The position numbers were made by a program, and so were the translations under genes. Source: Lachnospiraceae bacterium (GTDB taxonomy: Bacteria; Bacillota; Clostridia; Lachnospirales; Lachnospiraceae). From it: a stretch of DNA of 64,000 nt. Of this stretch, positions 16,268-26,695 are shown piece after piece. Under the pieces are notes generated by a model that made no database searches, was not told where the DNA came from, and was given only the letters and a program-made list of their open reading frames with translations. Location: assembly GCA_017509985.1 (NCBI GenBank), contig JAFWOE010000006.1, positions 1-64,000 of the forward strand, in the 5' to 3' direction. Numbering within the stretch: the stretch's first letter is position 1; each line of letters starts with the position of its first letter.

Positions 16268-18199
16268 TTATTCTCCGTCCGTGCTGACCGGTTCATCCGG
16301 AAAAACGCCGAGATACGGCAGCACTTCGGATAATACATTGTGTGCGATCTCCTGCGCAAGGAGCGAAGTATCCTGCTCGCTGATGTTTGGCTCGTCCACG
16401 ATCACATAGACCAGTACTTCCGGTTCGTCTAACGGCGCGAAGCCGATAAAGGACGTAAGGTAGTCGCCCGTACCACGCGGCAGTTTTTCGGCCGTACCGG
16501 TCTTGCCGCCCATGGAATAGCCGTTTACTTTACTGTCCATACTGGTACCGCCGGTGACGGACAGGCCCATGGCGGTCTTGATGATGTCGCTGGTCTTCCG
16601 GGAGATCGTCTGTCTTTCGACAATCGGGTCAAACCGTTCGATGATATTTCCGTTCTCATCCGTTACCGCGCTGACAACGTGCGGTTTCACATAGTATCCG
16701 CCGTTGACGATCGAAGCCATCGCCGCAGCTTCCTGGACCATCGTGCAGGTATATCCCTGTCCGAAGGATGAGGTGCACAGTTCCAGCTCGCCCATGCTTT
16801 CCAGCGAATAAATGATCCCGGCATTTTCACCCGGGAGGTCGATGCCCGTCAGTGAACCGAAGTCAAAATACGAAAGATATCTCAGCAGGCTCTCCGCGCC
16901 GGCTTTCCTTGCGATCTGCATCATACAGTCATTACAGGAATTCGCGATCGCCCAGTATACATTGCTTCTCCCGTGCGATTTCGGGTAGACCGAACAATGG
17001 ATCTCCAGACCGTTGACAATCTCATACCCGTTGCAGTAGAAATTGTCGGTATCTTTGATCGAGGAGGTCTCCAGGGCCGCCGCAACAGTCAGCGGCTTCG
17101 CAACGGATCCGGGTTCATAGGCATCCGAAACGCAGAAGTTCCGCCAGATCTCATTCAGTTTTTTGATCTTCTCCTCCTCGGTCAGGTTCCGGGTCTGGGC
17201 CGCCGGAAGGATCTTATTCAGATCCCTCGGATCGTTCAGATCATACCAGTTCGAAGTATCCATGGCGTAGATCTCGCCGGTATTCGGATCCATGACAAGG
17301 ACCGCGACATTCTTTGCGCCGATATTGTCATAGGGAGGATCGCTGTAGACCATCTCATAATCGAGAATGGCATTCCGTACGATCTCCTGAATGTTCAGAT
17401 CCAGCGTCGAAACGACATTATGGCCGTTGGTCGGCTCGATAATGGTCTGTTCCACGTCGGCATCGGAATTAAAATATCCGAATTTCCGTCCGTTGGTCCC
17501 GTTCAGCGTATCGTTATAGTATCCTTCGATGCCCCACGTCGCATCGTTGAGCGTATAGGTGAAGCCGATCGTATCGCATGCCAGAGAGTTCTGCGGATAA
17601 ACGCGCTTATAGGACTCTTCAAACCAGATACCGTTGATGCAGCTTCTTTCGGTAAGTTCTTCTTTGGTCAGCTGTTCGTTTTTCAGGTCGCAGTAGGCCT
17701 CCCACTCGGCCTTCTGCTCCATGGTGATGTTCTGCCGGATGATCTGGTACTGGCTGTTCGCTGTTTCTTCCGCTTCCAGGATCTTCAGCACCTCGTCCCT
17801 TCGGACGCCGAACATCAGCTCGAGCGCCTTCAGGGTGGGATCCCGGTAAGGCATTTCCTTATTGCCTTCGTCATCTTCCGTCTCATGATTGACGACCGAG
17901 CAGTCCAGCACAAGGTTGTACACCCGTTCACTGACCGCCAGCAGTGTTCCGTTCCGGTCGGTGATATCCCCGCGTTTGAAGGGGATCACGCGGCTTTCGT
18001 ACTGCTGCTGGATATTCGAAAGAACGATTCTTTTATATTCTTCGCCCTTTGTTGCACTGATGACGGTAATCCGTACAGTTAATGCAACTAAAGCCAGTAT
18101 TGCCGCAAAAAACAGCGCTACCAGCTTCCGTCTGAATTTTGTATTTATTCTGATTGGAGAGATCCAACCAGGTCGCTTTCTTTGTTTTTTGTTATCCAC
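16268..18199 (-). CDS. Class B penicillin-binding protein (FtsI/SpoVD type)
   Basis: 643 residues: a cytoplasmic tail, one membrane helix (~28-50), a PBP dimerisation domain (RGDITDRNGTLLA), and a transpeptidase domain with catalytic SVAK (in EPGSVAKP), the SCN motif (ANSCND) and KTG (GGKTGTAEK). It cross-links septal or cortex peptidoglycan. No C-terminal PASTA domains are present. Position directly after ftsL in the dcw cluster favours the septal (FtsI/PBP2b) role; SpoVD-type function is possible in a spore former. Confidence 0.93.
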   Translation of the reverse strand: MDNKKQRKRPGWISPIRINTKFRRKLVALFFAAILALVALTVRITVISATKGEEYKRIVLSNIQQQYESRVIPFKRGDITDRNGTLLAVSERVYNLVLDCSVVNHETEDDEGNKEMPYRDPTLKALELMFGVRRDEVLKILEAEETANSQYQIIRQNITMEQKAEWEAYCDLKNEQLTKEELTERSCINGIWFEESYKRVYPQNSLACDTIGFTYTLNDATWGIEGYYNDTLNGTNGRKFGYFNSDADVEQTIIEPTNGHNVVSTLDLNIQEIVRNAILDYEMVYSDPPYDNIGAKNVAVLVMDPNTGEIYAMDTSNWYDLNDPRDLNKILPAAQTRNLTEEEKIKKLNEIWRNFCVSDAYEPGSVAKPLTVAAALETSSIKDTDNFYCNGYEIVNGLEIHCSVYPKSHGRSNVYWAIANSCNDCMMQIARKAGAESLLRYLSYFDFGSLTGIDLPGENAGIIYSLESMGELELCTSSFGQGYTCTMVQEAAAMASIVNGGYYVKPHVVSAVTDENGNIIERFDPIVERQTISRKTSDIIKTAMGLSVTGGTSMDSKVNGYSMGGKTGTAEKLPRGTGDYLTSFIGFAPLDEPEVLVYVIVDEPNISEQDTSLLAQEIAHNVLSEVLPYLGVFPDEPVSTDGE

Positions 18200-18206
18200 G
18201 GCACAC

Positions 18207-18704
18207 CTAATCTGCCTGTGTTACCTCTTGATACTGCCTTACGTAGCTGTCCTGAACCAGGTGATAATACTGTACCTGGTCTGCTTCCGCGTAATGCATT
18301 CCGAGACGATTGAGCGCTTCGTCCTTTACCGTCTCGAGCGTAAAGGTGCTCATGATCTGATTGTACTTTGCGTCATTATCCGCCTTAATACTGGTATACT
18401 GTGATTCGAGGATCCCGATCTCTTCCGTTAAGGAGGTCAGATGAGCCCTCTCCTGCAGGAAGCCTACGCAAAGACATGTTGTAAGTATACAGCAAACTGC
18501 CAGAAACGCAACCACGAATCTGTTTACGGAGATCGCCTGCTCTGCGGCGGAAACCGTTCTTTTTCTCTGTTTCGGCTTAGCCGGAATGTCTGCTGCGATC
18601 CCTTCTATCCTGCGGACCGCACTTCCGTCTTCATAAGCAGCCATGCGCCTGTTCGCGCCCGAATATGAATTTACCCTTCTTCTAATCGCTGTTGTCTCTG
18701 ACAT
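18207..18704 (-). CDS. ftsL: FtsL-like division protein
   Basis: 165 residues: a basic, probably disordered cytoplasmic part (1-60), one membrane helix (~64-84), then a short coiled coil (LTSLTEEIGILESQYTSIKA) and a C-terminal tail. Sequence is poorly conserved in this family; the call rests on architecture and on its place between rsmH and the PBP. FtsL bridges FtsQ/DivIB and the septal transpeptidase. The gene ends 7 bp before the PBP start. Confidence 0.8.
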   Translation of the reverse strand: MSETTAIRRRVNSYSGANRRMAAYEDGSAVRRIEGIAADIPAKPKQRKRTVSAAEQAISVNRFVVAFLAVCCILTTCLCVGFLQERAHLTSLTEEIGILESQYTSIKADNDAKYNQIMSTFTLETVKDEALNRLGMHYAEADQVQYYHLVQDSYVRQYQEVTQAD

Positions 18705-18803
18705 TTTTCTCTCCTGCTTCTGCAGTTTCTTCTGTCAACGGATCCGCCGCTTTGTTTCCTGCAGCTCCTGCCGAAAACCGCGTCCTCGAAGTTCGATCTG
18801 CGC

Positions 18804-19745
18804 TTATGTCAGTCGGCGTTCGAATACCCGGAGTTTAGCGCTGTGAGCCCGGTTGTTCTCACGGATCTCATTCTCACCCGGTACGATCGGTTTGCCCGTT
18901 ATCACCTTGCCTTTACTCTTCTTCCCGCATACACACACCGGGAAATCCGGCGGACAAGTACAGGGTTTTTCATTCTTCCGGAAAATGTTCTTTACGATAC
19001 GGTCTTCCAGCGAATGAAACGTGATAACGCAGATACGCCCTCCGTCATTCAGAAAATCGATCATTCCGTCCAGAGATCTTTCCAGCACTCCCAGTTCATC
19101 GTTCACATGTATCCGGATGGCCTGGAATGTTCTCTTCGCGGGATGCCCGGCTGCCTGACGGGCTTTTGCCGGGATCGCGGCTCTGACCGCGCCGGCAAGT
19201 TCTCCTGTAGTCCGGATCGGCTTTATCTGTCTCTCCTGACAGATCCTTCTTGCGATCCTTCCGGCGTATCTTTCTTCTCCATAGTCCCGGATGATCCTGA
19301 CCAGCTCGTCCTCGCTCAAGGTGTTCACCGCATCGGCTGCGCTGTAACCGCCGTCCCTGCTCATCCGCATGTCAAGCGGCGCATCAGCGCGATAGGTAAA
19401 TCCTCTCGCCGGATCATCCAGTTGATGAGACGAAACTCCGAGATCCAGAATAATTCCGTCCGTGCCTGTCTCTCCCCTTTTGACAAGCTCATCAACCATA
19501 TATTGAAAGTTGCTGCGAATGATCGTTGCACGATCACCGAATTCCTTCAGTTTTTCAGACGCCGCAGCGATCGCGTCCGGGTCAACGTCGAACCCGTAAA
19601 GTCTGCCGCCCTCCCCTAATAAGCTGCAGATACGGTAGGAATGTCCGCCGCCGCCTAAGGTGCCGTCCGCGTAAACCCCCTTACTGTTTACCCGAAGGGC
19701 TTCGATGGTCTCATCCTGCAAAACGGATATGTGTTCGAATTCCAT
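18804..19745 (-). CDS. rsmH: 16S rRNA (cytosine(1402)-N4)-methyltransferase RsmH
   Basis: 313 residues. SAM-binding GTLGGGGHSY (near residue 30), then DLGVSSHQLD, FTYRADAPLDMRM and the C-terminal VITFHSLEDRIVK are hallmark RsmH (MraW) motifs. It methylates N4 of C1402 in the 30S decoding site. It begins 4 bp after mraZ and is followed by a 99-bp gap before ftsL. Confidence 0.97.
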   Translation of the reverse strand: MEFEHISVLQDETIEALRVNSKGVYADGTLGGGGHSYRICSLLGEGGRLYGFDVDPDAIAAASEKLKEFGDRATIIRSNFQYMVDELVKRGETGTDGIILDLGVSSHQLDDPARGFTYRADAPLDMRMSRDGGYSAADAVNTLSEDELVRIIRDYGEERYAGRIARRICQERQIKPIRTTGELAGAVRAAIPAKARQAAGHPAKRTFQAIRIHVNDELGVLERSLDGMIDFLNDGGRICVITFHSLEDRIVKNIFRKNEKPCTCPPDFPVCVCGKKSKGKVITGKPIVPGENEIRENNRAHSAKLRVFERRLT

Positions 19746-19749
19746 GCGC

Positions 19750-20181
19750 TCAGATCATGATGCCGCAGTCGCTGATGCTCTCTGCAATGGCTTCAACGTC
19801 ATCAAAACTGCACGTCTCGTTCCATCTTGCCTTATCCCAGATCTCTATTCTCTCGAGTGTTCCCACGAGGACCACGTCTTTGGAGAGGCCGGCATGTTCA
19901 CGCAGCGGCGCAGGAATAAGAATTCTCCCCTGCTTATCCAGCTCGCAGCTGACTGCCCCGCCTACAAGAAACCGGGTGACGAGTCGTGAATTTCTGTTGG
20001 TCAAAGGCAGCTCCCGAAGCTTGGCTTCGAGAAGATCCCATTCGTTCTGGGGGTAAATACAAATACAGCCATCCAGACCCCTTGTCAGTACGAAAGACTC
20101 CCCTAATTCGTATCTGAACCTGGATGGGATAATAAGACGTCCCTTATCATCGATTGTATGGTTGTATTCACCCCTGAACAT
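19750..20181 (-). CDS. mraZ: Transcriptional regulator MraZ
   Basis: 143 residues from ATG 20181 (MFRGEYNHTID, the standard MraZ N-terminus). Two SpoVT-AbrB-like DxxxR repeats are visible: DDKGRLIIPSRFR (~10-22) and DKQGRILIPAPLR (~85-97). MraZ binds GTGG-type repeats in front of its own operon and represses it; four such repeats lie directly upstream. It is the first gene of the dcw cluster. Confidence 0.95.
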   Translation of the reverse strand: MFRGEYNHTIDDKGRLIIPSRFRYELGESFVLTRGLDGCICIYPQNEWDLLEAKLRELPLTNRNSRLVTRFLVGGAVSCELDKQGRILIPAPLREHAGLSKDVVLVGTLERIEIWDKARWNETCSFDDVEAIAESISDCGIMI

Positions 20182-20230
20182 GGTTGCCTCTGACAATAAA
20201 ACCGGTCTTTTCAGATCCGGTCGGAGAAAG

Positions 20231-20299
20231 ATTCCTCCACAATCCTCCACTTTTTACCACTTTCCATCACATTTTAACCCGGAGGCACCACATTTGCAA
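20231..20299 (-). promoter_or_regulatory. mraZ promoter with four MraZ-type 10-bp repeats
   Basis: Minus strand: -35 TTGCAA (20299-20294), 17-bp spacer, -10 TAAAAT (20276-20271). Directly downstream are four 10-bp direct repeats, each starting GTG: GTGATGGAAA, GTGGTAAAAA, GTGGAGGATT and GTGGAGGAAT (20270 down to 20231). They match the GTGG box spacing known for MraZ autoregulation and would cover the transcription start. Confidence 0.85.
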
Positions 20300-20310
20300 G
20301 GGTTTTCGAC

Positions 20311-20352
20311 AAAAAAAATAAGGCGTTTTTGTATCAAAAAATGCCTTATTTT
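20311..20352 (-). terminator. Terminator of clpC
   Basis: Minus strand: AAAATAAGGC (20352-20343) pairs with GCCTTATTTT (20324-20315), followed by further T to 20311. It separates clpC from the mraZ promoter. Confidence 0.8.
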
Positions 20353-20472
20353 CAGATGTTTTTACAGTATATTGTGGTTTTGGAAAAAATGCTGTACGGA
20401 TCCGGCACAAAATATGCGATTTCGGCCGGATTCAGATTTCATTCTGCCGGTTCTTTATATCGTGGCCATGAA

Positions 20473-22942
<2,470 letters not shown>

Positions 22943-22987
22943 CTGAAATCTCCGTATCGATCTATATTGAAATACGCTTTTTATCGA

Positions 22988-25210
22988 TCAAATCTTTTCC
23001 AGCTTTGCAAAGGAGGCAAACAGCCGTTTGGTTCCTGCCCGGTCAAAGTCCACCGTTACTTCATAATCTTTTGTTCCATCTTTGATATCCGTGACGGTTC
23101 CCTCGCCGAACTTCCGGTGCGTCACACGGTCCCCGACCGTATAATCCAGGGAAGACGCACGGACCACCTTGAACTCTTTCGGTTTGAAAGCAGCAGGCAT
23201 CTGTACCGGTTTTTTCCGGACCGGGATATCAAAACCGTCCTCTGAAGGTTTCGTTTTTTTCTCATAAGCAACAGCCCGGCTCTCCGGATCTTCGTCCAGA
23301 AGTGCTGGCGGGATCTCCTCGACAAAGCGTGAAATCTTGTGCACGTCGTATTCGCCCCGGGTCATTCTTTCCCGCGCCATGGTCAGCGTAAGGGTCTTCA
23401 TCGCCCGGGTCATGCCGACATAACAGAGCCGCCGCTCCTCTTCCATCTCCTCCGGATCCACATCAAAGATCGTGTGGAAGCCCGGGAACAGCCCGTCTTC
23501 CATGCCGGCCAGATAGACATGCTCAAATTCCAGTCCCTTGGCGCTGTGGATCGTCATCAGAAGTACCTTTTCGGCATTGCTGTCCATGGAATCGATGTCC
23601 GCCACCAGCGCTGTCTCTTCCAGAAAGCCGTTCAGTGTCGGGGATTCCGATGCGATTTCATAGGACCTGGCCTTGGAGATCAGTTCGTCCAGATTCATCA
23701 GCCGGTCACGGGATTCATCCGTATCCTCGTCGATCAGAGCCTGTGCATAACCGGTATCCTTCAGGATCGTTTCGATCAGCGCAGTCACTCCGGTCTCCCT
23801 TTCCAGTGCGCGAAGGCGCCGGATGAAGAGCACAAAACCGTCGATCTTCTTCGCTGCACTTCCCATGCCGGGGATCTCTCCGGCTTTTGTCAGCGCTTCA
23901 TAAAAAGTCAGGCCGTTTATGCGGGCATAGTCGTCCAGCCTGCTGATCGTGGTGTTCCCGATCCCCCTTCTGGGGATATTGATGATCCGCTTGACCGCAA
24001 GGTCATCGCTGGCGTTCGCCACGGTCTTCAGATATGCCATAACATCCTTGATCTCTTTACGGGAATAGAAGTTGATCCCTCCGATGATCTGATAAGGGAT
24101 ATTGGCATAGATCAGCTGTTCTTCGATCAGTCTCGACTGCGCATTGGTACGATACAATACCGCAAAAGAAGAATAACCCTCCCCGAAGGCAGCCGACCTT
24201 TTTTTGATGTCCCGCACGATCGAAGCCGCCTCTTCCGGCGCTGTCTGATACTTTCTCAGCCGGAGCAGTTCTCCGTCCTCCCTTTCCGTCCAGAGGCGCT
24301 TTTCTTTTCGCCCGGCATTGTTCGCTATGACACTGTTTGCCCCTTTCAGGATGTTGCCGAAAGAACGATAATTCTGCTCCAGTTTTACCACCCGGGCATC
24401 CGGGAAATACTTTTCGAATTCGAGAATATTGCGGATGTCCGCTCCGCGGAACTTATAGATCGACTGGTCGTCATCACCCACGACACAGAGGTTGCGGTAT
24501 TTTGACGCCAGCATCCGCACAAATTCAAACTGGACCAGATTGGTATCCTGATATTCATCGATACAGATGTACCGCAGCCGTTCCTGATAGGCGTTCAGGA
24601 TCTCCGGCTCTTTCCGGAAAAGATCGACCGTGCGCAGCAGAAGGTCGTCAAAGTCCATTGAGTTGTTGCCGAACAGTTCCTCATCATACATCTTATAGGC
24701 GCTGGCATAGAGTTCATCATCCCGGGAAACCGCTTCGTCACTGAGATCGGCCGGCGTCATCATTCGGTTTTTGGCGGCAGAAACAACAGCCAGCACCTTT
24801 TTGGGCGGAAATCTTTTCTGATCCGCTTCCAGTCTGGTAAGGACGCTCTTCATGGTCTGTCGGGAGTCGTCGGTGTCATAGATCGAAAAATTCGTACCGT
24901 AGCCGATCCGGTCCGCAAAACGGCGCAGTATTCTCGCGCAGGCGGAATGAAAGGTGGAAACCCACACGGCCTCCGCTCCGAAACCGGCAATCCGGTTTAC
25001 CCGCTCCCGCATTTCTTCTGCTGCTTTATTCGTAAAGGTGATCGCCATGATATTATAGGGGTCTACTCCCTTTTCCTGCATAAGATAAGCGATCCTGTGC
25101 GTCAGGACCCGGGTCTTTCCCGAGCCTGCACCGGCCAGGATCAGCAGCGGGCCCTCCGTACAGGTCACTGCTTCTTTTTGACGATCATTTAATGCTGCAA
25201 GTATGTCCAT
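22988..25210 (-). CDS. pcrA: ATP-dependent DNA helicase PcrA/UvrD
   Basis: 740 residues from ATG 25210 (MDILAALNDRQKEAV). SF1A motifs: Walker A AGAGSGKT (~30), motif Ia TFTNKAA, motif II DEYQDTN, motif III VVGDDDQSIY, motif IV LEQNYRS, motif V TIHSAKGLEFE and motif VI VGMTRA. The C-terminus ends with the Tudor-like domain (VGDRVTHRKFGEGTV) that binds RNA polymerase in PcrA. It acts in nucleotide excision repair and replication. It lies 45 bp upstream of clpC on the same strand. Confidence 0.96.
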   Translation of the reverse strand: MDILAALNDRQKEAVTCTEGPLLILAGAGSGKTRVLTHRIAYLMQEKGVDPYNIMAITFTNKAAEEMRERVNRIAGFGAEAVWVSTFHSACARILRRFADRIGYGTNFSIYDTDDSRQTMKSVLTRLEADQKRFPPKKVLAVVSAAKNRMMTPADLSDEAVSRDDELYASAYKMYDEELFGNNSMDFDDLLLRTVDLFRKEPEILNAYQERLRYICIDEYQDTNLVQFEFVRMLASKYRNLCVVGDDDQSIYKFRGADIRNILEFEKYFPDARVVKLEQNYRSFGNILKGANSVIANNAGRKEKRLWTEREDGELLRLRKYQTAPEEAASIVRDIKKRSAAFGEGYSSFAVLYRTNAQSRLIEEQLIYANIPYQIIGGINFYSRKEIKDVMAYLKTVANASDDLAVKRIINIPRRGIGNTTISRLDDYARINGLTFYEALTKAGEIPGMGSAAKKIDGFVLFIRRLRALERETGVTALIETILKDTGYAQALIDEDTDESRDRLMNLDELISKARSYEIASESPTLNGFLEETALVADIDSMDSNAEKVLLMTIHSAKGLEFEHVYLAGMEDGLFPGFHTIFDVDPEEMEEERRLCYVGMTRAMKTLTLTMARERMTRGEYDVHKISRFVEEIPPALLDEDPESRAVAYEKKTKPSEDGFDIPVRKKPVQMPAAFKPKEFKVVRASSLDYTVGDRVTHRKFGEGTVTDIKDGTKDYEVTVDFDRAGTKRLFASFAKLEKI

Positions 25211-25284
25211 TCCGCACTCTCCGTACCCGCAGATCACTTCGGGGATCCGCAGATGCTTTTTGTCTTTTTACCTGATTTCCCTGC

Positions 25285-25313
25285 TTGACAAGCATAGGTT
25301 TCTAATGTATTAT
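25285..25313 (+). promoter_or_regulatory. Promoter of tRNA-Glu
   Basis: Plus strand: TTGACA (25285-25290), 17-bp spacer, TATTAT (25308-25313), ten bases before the tRNA. Confidence 0.85.
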
Positions 25314-25322
25314 ATTTTTCAC

Positions 25323-25394
25323 GGTCGATTGGTCAAGCGGTTAAGACGCCGCCCTCTCACGGCGGAAACAGGGGTTCGATTCCCCTATCGACTG
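25323..25394 (+). tRNA. tRNA-Glu (CTC)
   Basis: 72-nt cloverleaf: D arm TTGGTCAAGCGGTTAAGAC, anticodon arm CCGCC-CTCTCAC-GGCGG giving CTC, T arm GGGGTTCGATTCCCC. CCA is not encoded and a T-run follows at once. Confidence 0.93.
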
Positions 25395-25525
25395 TTTTTT
25401 ATACCCTGAAATATCTGTCTGTCTTCACCCATGCTGAAAACCGCAGCCGCTTCTTTCACATGGGATTTATATTACCCTATTTTATTGTCTCCGTAAAGGG
25501 CAGCCGGACCGGGAAATTGTTTAAT

Positions 25526-25567
25526 AAAACGGATCGCTCCGATTATTTCGAAGCGATCCGTTTTTTT
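25526..25567. terminator. Bidirectional terminator of the 3D-domain gene
   Basis: A perfect 13-bp inverted repeat (25526-25538 with 25552-25564, core ACGGATCGCT) with a 13-base loop and T-runs on both sides. It ends the 25595 gene on the minus strand and could also stop transcripts from tRNA-Glu. Confidence 0.85.
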
Positions 25568-25594
25568 CATTTGAATTTATTTCCGATATTTAGA

Positions 25595-26488
25595 TTACTC
25601 GACCAGATAGACATCCGCGTACTGAAGGCCGAACGCACGGGCTGAAGAATGCTCCGCAAAGAAGATATCCACAAGACCGTAAGGCGTTCCGCGGTCTTCC
25701 ACCGTGTATATATGTCCGTTGATCATCAGTTTGGTTCCGAATTCCAGACCGTCCATTGCAACGGTAACTCCCTCGGTAGCCAAGGTTCCGCTGGCGGTAT
25801 GTCCGCTGGCATACGGGCCGCAGCAGGCTGTGCACGGGCAATAAGCCGAAAGTGCAAAATTACCGAGGTACGTAAGATTGGATTCGGGAACCGCCTCCTC
25901 AACGGGCGCCGGTGCTGCTTCCGGAACAGGTTCCGGCTCGGGCTGCGGTTCCGGAACAGGCTCTGAATAAACAGGCTCTTCCGGTTCGTAATATACTTCT
26001 TCCGGGATGTACTCCGGCTCGGTATAGACTTCTTCCGGCACGTATTCCGGCTCGCTATAGACTTCTTCCGGTACATATTCCGGTTCGTAATACACTTCCT
26101 CCGGAATGTATTCCTCGATATACTCCGGTTCTTCCACGTATTCTTCTTCCGGCTCCGTGTATATCTCCTCCGGGATATACTCCGGTTCGGCAGGAGCTGC
26201 ATCCGGCTCCGTGATTACTGCCGCTTCAACAGGAACCGCATTTTCCTGTGCTCTTGCGCTGATCGCTTCATCCCTCTGCTTTTCAAAAAGAGCTCTTTTT
26301 ACGATAGCAGACTCAATGCGGATCGCTTCGGAAACCTTCAGGTTATCCTCTGTATATACTTTTTGCACCGGTTCCGTTTTTGCCGGCTCTTCCGGGCTGG
26401 CGGCCGCTATGACCGAAAAAACTCCTGACATCAAAAAAAGCACTGCCAGAAGTGCTACCAGCCGCTTTCTTTCCATTACGGCTTTCAT
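25595..26488 (-). CDS. Secreted 3D-domain cell-wall protein with EPEY repeats
   Basis: 297 residues: signal peptide or N-terminal anchor (~1-25, LVALLAVLFLMSGVFSV), a short helical stretch, an acidic Pro/Tyr repeat region (~97-190) and a C-terminal 3D domain (~205-297; CPCTACCGPYASG, DRGTPYGLVDIFF). The 3D domain has the double-psi barrel fold of lytic transglycosylases and is found in wall-remodelling proteins such as YocH and YabE. Conserved Asp residues are present. The repeat unit is about 11 residues, EPEY(I/V)PEEVYx, in roughly five copies. It is transcribed alone, between two terminators or promoters. Confidence 0.85.
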   Translation of the reverse strand: MKAVMERKRLVALLAVLFLMSGVFSVIAAASPEEPAKTEPVQKVYTEDNLKVSEAIRIESAIVKRALFEKQRDEAISARAQENAVPVEAAVITEPDAAPAEPEYIPEEIYTEPEEEYVEEPEYIEEYIPEEVYYEPEYVPEEVYSEPEYVPEEVYTEPEYIPEEVYYEPEEPVYSEPVPEPQPEPEPVPEAAPAPVEEAVPESNLTYLGNFALSAYCPCTACCGPYASGHTASGTLATEGVTVAMDGLEFGTKLMINGHIYTVEDRGTPYGLVDIFFAEHSSARAFGLQYADVYLVE

Positions 26489-26579
26489 ATAACACCTCGC
26501 TGTTGAACCCCCCTTTTAAGACCTCCCCAGATCTTAAAAAAACTGGTACTAAGCGATTCTGCTCCCCGTGCTAATAGGT

Positions 26580-26607
26580 ATTATAACACAGCCGGACGGA
26601 AAATCAA
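26580..26607 (-). promoter_or_regulatory. Promoter and structured leader of the 3D-domain gene
   Basis: Minus strand: TTGATT (26607-26602), 16-bp spacer, TATAAT (26585-26580). The leader of ~90 nt can fold into a CGCT/AGCG-closed structure with a TTAAGATC-type hairpin. I could not match it to a known riboswitch. Confidence 0.55.
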
Positions 26608-26695
26608 ACATTTTCTTAACTTTTTGTAATATTAATGAAATATTCGAGCCTGATTAAGCAATAAAAAAGACATATTTTCCACAATATATAGTTCT

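Noticed and set aside
23339-24505. A 388-codon plus-strand ORF
   Set aside because: Antisense to pcrA, which carries all helicase motifs; low-quality, His/Arg-rich translation.
25970-26200. CRISPR-like direct repeats
   Set aside because: The periodic DNA is the in-frame EPEY repeat of a coding gene, without spacers of constant size.
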